Shown in pieces: positions 26,620 to 33,704 of a stretch of DNA of 64,000 nucleotides. Origin of the DNA: Chloroflexus aggregans DSM 9485 (lineage in GTDB: Bacteria > Chloroflexota > Chloroflexia > Chloroflexales > Chloroflexaceae); the NCBI RefSeq assembly GCF_000021945.1, contig NC_011831.1:3671353-3735352 (forward strand), in the 5' to 3' direction. Below the pieces are notes generated by a model. The model worked only from the letters and a program-made list of their open reading frames with translations. It was not told the origin of the DNA and did not search any database. Made by a program: the position numbers and the translations under genes. Within the stretch, counting starts at the first letter, position 1. Each line of letters begins with the position of its first letter.

Positions 26620-29600
26620 ATGCTCGCAATCGATACCTTGCTAAACGGACATTATCGGATTACCGTTGTGCTCGACGCTTACCCCGATGCTGAGCTTTAC
26701 CGAGCGATTGATCAGCGTTCATCGCTGCGCGTCTTGATTACAGCCTTGCCACAGCCAGATCAGACGGCGGTGAACGATGTCTTGCGGTTAGCCCGCGAGC
26801 TGGCGCAGGTGCAGATGCCGGGCTTCTTGGCGCTGCGCGACTATTTTGCGATTGAACACGTATGCTATCTGGTAGCCGATGATCCGGGTGGGTCGGATTT
26901 AGAACGGTTTGCGCGAGAACGTGGATCACCGTTGTCTGAACAAGAGACGCTGGCGATAGTCGACCGCCTATTGGCGGTTCTCGAACGGTTGCATCGTCAT
27001 CAGCCGCCGCTCTTGTTGGGTGATGTACGTACTTGTGATTTGTGGTCGTCACCGGAAGGCGGGTTGAGTTTGGCACCGTTCGCCTGTGCGCGCCATATTG
27101 GGGCAGAGGCAACACCGTATCGCGCGCCGGAGTTGTACGATCACGCGGTTGAGCCGGCTCCGGTGAGCGATATTTATGCGATGGGGGCCGTGTTGTACCA
27201 CTTGCTGACCGGCTGGCCGCCACCGCCGGCCAATCAGCGTCAAGCCGGGATGCCGCTTAACGCACCGCGCGTGTTGAATCCACAGGTGTCGGTGTTGGCC
27301 GAACAATTGACCTTGCGAGCACTGGAATTGAAACCGGCTAACCGCTATCAGCAGGTAAGCGAGATGCGGAGTGCGCTAGAGACGGTTCGGCTGATGGCGG
27401 GACGACCGATGGGGGCTACCCCGCCAATTGAACGTCCGGTTACCCCGGTAACGCCTGCCCCTCCTCCAACGGCATCGGCGACGACTGTATCACCTCCGGC
27501 GCCGACGACCGCCGTACCTCCTCCGGCGTTGGCTGCGCCGTTGCCTCCCACCCCACCACCGATTGCCGCACCGACAGCACCGGTAGCCGCCGCGCCGTCG
27601 CGGCCTTTCCTGAGTACCTCGTGTTTGCTGGCAATTGTGGGCGGTTTGGCCGTGATTGCGTTCGGGGTGTGTGTCCTGGTGGCGGTACTGGTTGGTTTGT
27701 ATATGACCAATAGCTCGGTCTTCGGATGGATCGGCAGTACCGCGGCGATGTCACCGACGGCATCCGCCTTGCCTACTCCGTCTGCCGCAGTGACGACAGA
27801 ATTGCGACAACAGGTTGAGGCGATTACGCAAACCGCTCAGTTACGTGAAGACGGTCTAGGTGCTGCAACGTATAGCCCCGACGGTCAACTCGTTGCGGTC
27901 GCGGTTGGTAAGGGGGTACAGTTGCGGGATGCTGAGACATTGGCGTTACAGCAATCGCTCAATGGTCATACGGGTGATGTTAGTGCGCTAGTGTTTAGTC
28001 CTGACGGTACAATCCTTGCCTCTGGTGCGCAAGATGATCCGGTCGTGCGGGTGTGGAATGTGCGCAACGGTCGTGAGGTGCTCCAGTTGCAAGGTCACGA
28101 AGATTGGATTCGCTCGCTGGCGTTTAGTCCTGATGGCCGATTGCTCGCTTCGGGGAGTGCTGACCGCACGATTAGGATTTGGGACGTTGCCCGTGGCGAG
28201 ACGCTCGTGGTACTGCGAGGACATACCGACCTGCTCGGCAATGTGGCGTTTAGTCCTGATGGTCGGCGATTGGCCTCGGCCTCGCGCGATGGAACGGTGC
28301 GCTTGTGGGATGTAGCGAGCGGGCAGCAGATTGATACGTTTCGGTTTACCGCGCCGGTTGACACCCAGAGTAATGCCCCGTTCTGGATGACGGGGATCGC
28401 GTTTTCTCCTGATGGTCGTCAAATCGCAGCCGGATCGATTAACGGTAATGTCTATCTCCTCGATGCTGAGACAGGTAATGTTCAACGCGAACTGCGTGGT
28501 CATGATGGGTGGGTGGTGATTCGTGGTGTCGCGTACAGCCCGGATGGTCGCCTGTTGGCTAGTGCCAGCCTTGATGGCAGTGTACGGCTCTGGAATCCGG
28601 TGAATGGGGTCGAGCGTGACGTGTTGCGGCAACGCGGTCTCCGTCTACTTGGCTTGAGCTGGAGTCCCGATGGTTCGCGTATTCTCTCATCGAGTGATAT
28701 GGGCGGGAATCTGGCCATTTGGGATGTGGCCTCGGCCCAGATTGTGCAGAGTTTTCAAATAACGCAAGGGGTTGTAACGGGCGTTCACTATAGCCCTGAC
28801 GGCAAGTTACTGGTTGCGAGCGGTGCGAACGGTGCGGTACGAGTGCATGTCCTCGAGAGTGGTCGTACTTTGAACCTTGACGGTGGCGCAGCGACGAATG
28901 ATTATATCGAGTGTATTAGCAATAACGAAGTGGTGGCAATTAGCGAAGCCGGTGAGATTGTCGTCATTGATTTAACCAATCGCCGTCCCAACGAAATGCT
29001 CGACGGTATGAATGGTTTTCCGCTCAATCTGGCGGTAAGTCCAGATCATAGTCTGATCGCAGTTGGGAACGAGCGGGGTGAAATCTACCTGTGGGAAACG
29101 GTGAGCCGCACCTACTTGCGTCGGTTGGACGGTCTGAGTGGGCCGGTTTACACGTTGGCCTTCAGCGCCGACAACGCATATCTCGCTGCTGCGACGAATC
29201 AGCCTGCTGATGCACCGCAAATCGCCGTCTGGGATCTAGCGCGTGGGGGGAATCCGCAAATTCTCCGCGGCCATAATGGACCGATTGCGAAATTAGTCTT
29301 CTCTGGCACGCTTCTCTTCAGCGCTAGTAGCGATGGTTCGTTGCGGGTGCGTGATGTAGCGCACGATAATACCGAAGTGTTGCAGATGAGTCTGCCGGCA
29401 GATCGCGGCTGGATGACGAGTGTTGCCATTACGCCCAATGGTAAGGTGTTGGTTGCCGGTACGATTAGTGGTCATCTGGGCTTTTACAACATCAGCAACG
29501 GCGAATTACTACGAGAGATCGATTTAGCGTCCGGTGCGGTGCTCGATCTCGCTATTACCCCTGATGGTCGGCAATTGGCCGTCAGTACGCGCGATGAGGG

Positions 29601-29634
29601 TATCTTGTTGTTCGATCTATCGTCGGTACGCTAG
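26620..29634 (+). CDS. Membrane pseudokinase with fourteen WD40 blades
   Basis: A 1004-residue protein. Residues 1-260 follow the Ser/Thr kinase fold (VSDIYAMGAVLYHLLTGWPPP is clear), but the ATP lysine, HRD (LGDVRTCD) and DFG (LAPFA) motifs are altered, so it is a likely pseudokinase. A proline/alanine/threonine-rich linker (about 270-330) and one transmembrane helix (about 334-358) follow. The rest holds fourteen WD40-like repeats with FSPDG and IWDV-type motifs, which would make two seven-bladed propellers outside the membrane. The ATG at 26620 has AAGGG before it. The frame also opens at a TTG at 26554. Ligand and partner are unknown. Confidence 0.85.
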   Translation: MLAIDTLLNGHYRITVVLDAYPDAELYRAIDQRSSLRVLITALPQPDQTAVNDVLRLARELAQVQMPGFLALRDYFAIEHVCYLVADDPGGSDLERFARERGSPLSEQETLAIVDRLLAVLERLHRHQPPLLLGDVRTCDLWSSPEGGLSLAPFACARHIGAEATPYRAPELYDHAVEPAPVSDIYAMGAVLYHLLTGWPPPPANQRQAGMPLNAPRVLNPQVSVLAEQLTLRALELKPANRYQQVSEMRSALETVRLMAGRPMGATPPIERPVTPVTPAPPPTASATTVSPPAPTTAVPPPALAAPLPPTPPPIAAPTAPVAAAPSRPFLSTSCLLAIVGGLAVIAFGVCVLVAVLVGLYMTNSSVFGWIGSTAAMSPTASALPTPSAAVTTELRQQVEAITQTAQLREDGLGAATYSPDGQLVAVAVGKGVQLRDAETLALQQSLNGHTGDVSALVFSPDGTILASGAQDDPVVRVWNVRNGREVLQLQGHEDWIRSLAFSPDGRLLASGSADRTIRIWDVARGETLVVLRGHTDLLGNVAFSPDGRRLASASRDGTVRLWDVASGQQIDTFRFTAPVDTQSNAPFWMTGIAFSPDGRQIAAGSINGNVYLLDAETGNVQRELRGHDGWVVIRGVAYSPDGRLLASASLDGSVRLWNPVNGVERDVLRQRGLRLLGLSWSPDGSRILSSSDMGGNLAIWDVASAQIVQSFQITQGVVTGVHYSPDGKLLVASGANGAVRVHVLESGRTLNLDGGAATNDYIECISNNEVVAISEAGEIVVIDLTNRRPNEMLDGMNGFPLNLAVSPDHSLIAVGNERGEIYLWETVSRTYLRRLDGLSGPVYTLAFSADNAYLAAATNQPADAPQIAVWDLARGGNPQILRGHNGPIAKLVFSGTLLFSASSDGSLRVRDVAHDNTEVLQMSLPADRGWMTSVAITPNGKVLVAGTISGHLGFYNISNGELLREIDLASGAVLDLAITPDGRQLAVSTRDEGILLFDLSSVR

Positions 29635-29715
29635 GGTGATGGTTCGGCACGAGGCGTAGGTACCGGATTGTAAAGTTCTGAATGGTAGCCAGACAAATTA
29701 TTTAGTAGTTCTAAA

Positions 29716-30975
29716 TTATCTTGTGAAGCGTGTCTCTCGTTCGGTTTCAAAGTTCCGGCGTTCAATTTGCTCGACGGCGGCAACTACTCCTCTTTCAAGT
29801 TGCATTTGTGCGCTTATGTTGGCAGCACGCTGACGTTGTTCCGGTGACAGGGCCTGCTCAAGTGCGTGGCACAAACGTGCAACCGATAATTCGCTCGGCG
29901 GGATCGGTGGTGGATTGGCGCCGGTCAGATGGGCACGCCAAGCCCAAAACGGTTGATCGGCGGCAAACGGTATGATAATAGCGGGGATGCCGGCGCGGAG
30001 TGCGGTAGCGGTTGTCCCTGCGCCACCGTGGTGGATCATAGCGGCGGCCTGCGGGAGAAGCCAATCGTGCGGAAGTTCATCGGCAAGATAGATGTCGTTG
30101 GGCCGATCGGTGAGTTCGAGCCGTGCCCAACCGCGTTGGATAATGCCCCGCTGGCCGGTCTGACGTAGCGCCGACAGTACGATATGCATCAGTTGAGGTG
30201 CGTTGCGCGTTGCCATACTGCCAAAATTGACTACGACCGGCGGTGGACCGCTGGCGAGAAAGGCACGGAGATCGGGTGGCGGTTGCCAGTCAGTGTGCTC
30301 GAGATGCCACGAACCCGTTTGTACCGTGAGCGGTCCTGTTCCCGGCGGGACAAGCGCCGAACTGTAGGCGAGCAACAATGGAATCTGACGACCGGGCATC
30401 GCCCACGATAGGCGGGGTGGACCAATGTCCGGCGCGCGTCGGCGGAGCATGCGATAGGTGAACTGCTGGCTATATTGAAACACGGTGTGGGCAAAACGAT
30501 GGCTCAGTCGGCGCCGGCGTGGTCCCATCGAGGTGTGCGGCCACATAATATTGGCAATCTCATCGGGTGGATCGAAAAAGGGAAAGAGATCAACGGCCCA
30601 TTCGCTAATGCCGTATTGCTGAGCGTAGAGATGACCGATGGCAACCGTCAAAAACGTATGGATAATCAGATCGGCGTTGGCTGCCACGCGTTGCAGCCGG
30701 CGCGCCACTTCGACGCCGAGCGGCAGGGCAAAGCGGTAGACGATGCCGATTAAGCGTAACGGACGATTGCGGGCTTCGTCGGCGATCTGCCGTGCCAGTG
30801 TTTCGACATCACCCGGTAGTGGGACAAAGTCAATTCCATACGCCGCAGCAAAGGTGGTAAAGCGGGCCGGTGCAGCGAGGATCGGGGTGTGACCGGCAGC
30901 GCGGAGTGCCTTCCCGAGCGCCACAAACGGTTGAACATCACCGCGACTGCCGTAGGTACACATGAAGATTCGCAT
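29716..30975 (-). CDS. UGT-like glycosyltransferase (GT1 family)
   Basis: A 419-residue GT-B fold enzyme. The N-terminal MRIFMCTYGSRGDVQPFVALGKALRAAGH is the acceptor domain start typical of sterol and macrolide glycosyltransferases. The donor domain carries PPVVVNFGSMA and LLPQAAAMIHHGGAGTTATALRAGIPAIIIPFAADQPFWA, the nucleotide-sugar signature. Substrates may be carotenoids, sterol-like or lipid acceptors; this is inference. It ends in a basic tail. The gene follows the Rieske gene after 12 bases on the same strand, so the two may be co-transcribed. Confidence 0.88.
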   Translation of the reverse strand: MRIFMCTYGSRGDVQPFVALGKALRAAGHTPILAAPARFTTFAAAYGIDFVPLPGDVETLARQIADEARNRPLRLIGIVYRFALPLGVEVARRLQRVAANADLIIHTFLTVAIGHLYAQQYGISEWAVDLFPFFDPPDEIANIMWPHTSMGPRRRRLSHRFAHTVFQYSQQFTYRMLRRRAPDIGPPRLSWAMPGRQIPLLLAYSSALVPPGTGPLTVQTGSWHLEHTDWQPPPDLRAFLASGPPPVVVNFGSMATRNAPQLMHIVLSALRQTGQRGIIQRGWARLELTDRPNDIYLADELPHDWLLPQAAAMIHHGGAGTTATALRAGIPAIIIPFAADQPFWAWRAHLTGANPPPIPPSELSVARLCHALEQALSPEQRQRAANISAQMQLERGVVAAVEQIERRNFETERETRFTR

Positions 30976-30987
30976 AACGTGTGTATC

Positions 30988-32097
30988 TTATTCCTCACCC
31001 ATGACCCGTAGATATTCCTGATCGAACTGCCACAACAATCCTTCTGATTGAGCATACGGACCGGGGCGATACGCACGTGAACTGACTCCTTGCTGCGATA
31101 ACTCACAGACGCGCCAGTCTTGGCGGTTGGTGTGATCCCAAAACTCAACGGCATCAGAAGGATCGAAATCGGGTAGAGCCATCACTTCCGGCGCAAAGTA
31201 CCAGGAACAGACAATCGTCGTTGCATCAGGGCGTCGCGGGATGAGACGATGCGCCATCACGTAATCGGGATGGAGGCTGAGGAGCAGATTGGGAAAGATA
31301 GCGTAGTAATAAACGCGCCGCCGATCTTCGGCGTTTAGACCGGGCAATGGCGAGCGACGAGTATGACCGTCTAGCGTCATGCTCTCGTGTTTCAGATCCA
31401 TATATCCACCGAGAAACGGGCCACTCGTCAGATCGTTGCGCCCGCTTTGCCACGGAGAAACGGCTACGAGTTCGGGGTGAATAAGCGGGCAATGGTAACA
31501 CTCCGAATAGTTAGCGATAATCAGCTTCCAGTTGGCCGCCACTTCGTATACAATCTGGGCGCCGCAGCGCAATCGCCCCGGGTCCCATGCCTGAAACTTT
31601 CCGATGAGCGGCGCAAACGCGCGCTCGAATGCAACGGGCTGTTCGGCCAGTGATACGAACACAAACCCATCCCATTCGGCGACGGCAGCACTCAGTAACG
31701 GCCAGTCTTCACAGCGAAACCCCGGCGCATCCTGCATATAGCGCGCGGTCGCCAGCGTCCCATCGAGCCGATACGTCCATGCATGGTACGGACAGACAAT
31801 CGTTTCGCTTAACTGACCTTGCAACTCTGTGCAGAGACGTGCTCCGCGATGACGACAGACGTTATAATGTGCATGGAGTTGACCGGTCTGGTCGCGTAGG
31901 AGAATAAGGCTTTCGCCAGCGACCTCGATCAGACAGTACGCACCGGCAGTAGCGACATCTTCACTCCGCCCGACGCAGACCCACGTGCGCGCAAAGATAC
32001 GGTCTTGTTCACGTATAAAGATGTCGGTTGCGCTAAAATAATAGCCGGGCAAGGTGTAGGCCGGACGATCAAGTGATGCGCGGACAAAGGTCGTCAT
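30988..32097 (-). CDS. Rieske-type aromatic ring-hydroxylating oxygenase, alpha subunit
   Basis: A 369-residue oxygenase. The Rieske [2Fe-2S] ligands are Cys81, His83, Cys102 and His105 (CRHRG ... CPYHAW), and the mononuclear iron histidines are His202 and His207 in NYSECYHCPLIHPEL, with a probable third Asp ligand near the C terminus (FWDHTNRQDW). The family demethylates or hydroxylates aromatics, choline or carnitine-like compounds; the substrate is not clear. ATG 32097 has AAAGGAG six bases ahead, and the TTG at 32103 was rejected. No reductase gene is beside it. Confidence 0.9.
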   Translation of the reverse strand: MTTFVRASLDRPAYTLPGYYFSATDIFIREQDRIFARTWVCVGRSEDVATAGAYCLIEVAGESLILLRDQTGQLHAHYNVCRHRGARLCTELQGQLSETIVCPYHAWTYRLDGTLATARYMQDAPGFRCEDWPLLSAAVAEWDGFVFVSLAEQPVAFERAFAPLIGKFQAWDPGRLRCGAQIVYEVAANWKLIIANYSECYHCPLIHPELVAVSPWQSGRNDLTSGPFLGGYMDLKHESMTLDGHTRRSPLPGLNAEDRRRVYYYAIFPNLLLSLHPDYVMAHRLIPRRPDATTIVCSWYFAPEVMALPDFDPSDAVEFWDHTNRQDWRVCELSQQGVSSRAYRPGPYAQSEGLLWQFDQEYLRVMGEE

Positions 32098-32175
32098 CCC
32101 CAACTCCTTTCATATGCAGTATAATAACGTTTGAAAAAAACCTTCTATCGTTATAGTGTGATCAAGGAGGGACGT

Positions 32176-32784
32176 ATGTTCAACCCTTTCAAGCGGAAGG
32201 AGCCATCTGATCAGGATAAGCGTGTTCCACCGGGGCAATATGTCACTGAAAAATTTCCGGTGTTGCATTACGGAACCGTCCCTCAGTATACCAATGTTGA
32301 AGAGCAATGGGATCTGCGCTGTTGGGGAGAATTAGCTGAGCCGGTTCGGTTCAGTTTTAGTGAATTTCGCGCTTTGCCGACGGTGACGATCAAGACCGAT
32401 ATCCATTGTGTGACGCGCTGGAGCAAACTCGACACGGTGTGGGAAGGTGTCAGTTTTCGTGAATTTCTGCGTCATATTCCACCACTCAAACCATCAGCGC
32501 GGTTTGTCGTTGCCCACAGCGAACAGGGTTATACGGCGAATCTTCCGCTCGATGTGTTGCTCGATGATGATGTTCTGTTGGCTTACAAGTATGATAACCA
32601 AGAGCTGACCCCTGAGCACGGGTATCCGTTGCGCTTATTGGTCCCCAAGAAGTACTTCTGGAAGAGTGCAAAGTGGCTGCGTGGTTTGGAGTTCCTCGAT
32701 CACGACCGGCTTGGTTTTTGGGAACGCTACGGCTATAACAACAACGCCGATCCATGGCGTGAAGAGCGATATGCCGACGATTGA
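32176..32784 (+). CDS. Molybdopterin-dependent oxidoreductase, sulfite oxidase-fold
   Basis: A 202-residue cytoplasmic protein of the sulfite oxidase/MsrP fold. TDIHCVTRWSKLDTVWEGV contains Cys78, the expected molybdenum ligand, and YGYPLRLLVPKKYFWKSAKWLRGLEF is the C-terminal part of the cofactor domain. There is no Tat signal, unlike MsrP, and no heme or dimerisation domain. AAGGAGG is five bases from ATG 32176. An earlier start at 32131 in the frame has no ribosome binding site. It overlaps the endonuclease V gene by 14 bases. Confidence 0.85.
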   Translation: MFNPFKRKEPSDQDKRVPPGQYVTEKFPVLHYGTVPQYTNVEEQWDLRCWGELAEPVRFSFSEFRALPTVTIKTDIHCVTRWSKLDTVWEGVSFREFLRHIPPLKPSARFVVAHSEQGYTANLPLDVLLDDDVLLAYKYDNQELTPEHGYPLRLLVPKKYFWKSAKWLRGLEFLDHDRLGFWERYGYNNNADPWREERYADD

Positions 32785-33442
32785 TGATCACGATGAACGT
32801 ATTGCGGCGGCGATTGCCGAACAGCATGCGTTACGCGCACGTGTGTCGCTTCGTGATGAATTTGGCGACCTACGTCTGGTGGCCGGTGTTGATGCCGGTT
32901 TTGAGAACGAAGGTACTGTGATCCGTGCGGCGGTCGTCGTCTTGCGCTTTCCTGATCTGGCGCCGGTCGATTACGCATTGGTACGTCAGCCGGTGACATT
33001 CCCCTATGTGCCGGGTTTGTTGGCTTTTCGGGAGGTGCCGGCGATGATTGCCGCCTTCGACCGCTTACACACCGAGCCTGATATGGTGATCTGTGATGGA
33101 CACGGTATTGCCCATCCGCGGAGGTGTGGGATTGCTTGTCATCTTGGCGTGTTGCTGAATCTGCCGACTATTGGTTGTGCGAAACAGCGATTAATTGGTC
33201 GCTATGTGACACCACCGACAGTGCGGGGCGCGCGTAGCCCGTTGTACGACGGCTCAGAACAGATCGGCTGGGTCTTACGCACGCGCGCTGATGCCCAGCC
33301 GGTCTTTGTCTCGCCCGGTCATCGGGTAAGTCTCGACCGTGCCACTGAAGTGGTGATGGCTTGTACGACACGCTTCCGCCTGCCCGAAACAACTCGCTTT
33401 GCCCATCGCTTGGCGTCGCATGGTCAGTTACCGTTGGTGTGA
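32771..33442 (+). CDS. nfi: Endonuclease V (deoxyinosine 3' endonuclease)
   Basis: A 223-residue repair enzyme that nicks DNA next to deoxyinosine. Asp41 (AGVDAGF), Tyr79 (FPYVPGLLAFRE), Glu88 and Asp109 (CDGHGIAHPRRCG) match the catalytic residues of Thermotoga endonuclease V. KQRLIGRY is another family motif. The start ATG 32771 lies within the preceding molybdopterin gene (14-base overlap), so translation is likely coupled. A good terminator follows at 33565-33591. Confidence 0.93.
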   Translation: MPTIDDHDERIAAAIAEQHALRARVSLRDEFGDLRLVAGVDAGFENEGTVIRAAVVVLRFPDLAPVDYALVRQPVTFPYVPGLLAFREVPAMIAAFDRLHTEPDMVICDGHGIAHPRRCGIACHLGVLLNLPTIGCAKQRLIGRYVTPPTVRGARSPLYDGSEQIGWVLRTRADAQPVFVSPGHRVSLDRATEVVMACTTRFRLPETTRFAHRLASHGQLPLV

Positions 33443-33564
33443 AATTGTGACGTGTTTGTATCGGGATGGAACGAAAGGTTATGATGGAAGTCTGATCGGT
33501 CGCATTACGCGATGAGCATTAGTTTGTAAAGCTATCGCAATGCGCTGGGTGCTTAGTATCGGAG

Positions 33565-33591
33565 CGACGGTAGAATAAACCGTCGTTTTTT
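33565..33591 (+). terminator. Intrinsic terminator after endonuclease V
   Basis: A perfect CGACGGT/ACCGTCG stem (33565-33571 with 33579-33585), a 7-base loop, then six T. The rest of the 262-base gap before the next gene (33443-33704) shows no gene. Confidence 0.9.
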
Positions 33592-33704
33592 GTTGCGGGC
33601 AGTGAGGTCGGCAACAATGTTTCACGATTGTTCAATGCTCGCGCATCTTTTTTCCACCTTGTGCGGTTTATTAGTAGAGCACGCAATCTACAGGAGTAAC
33701 CGCA

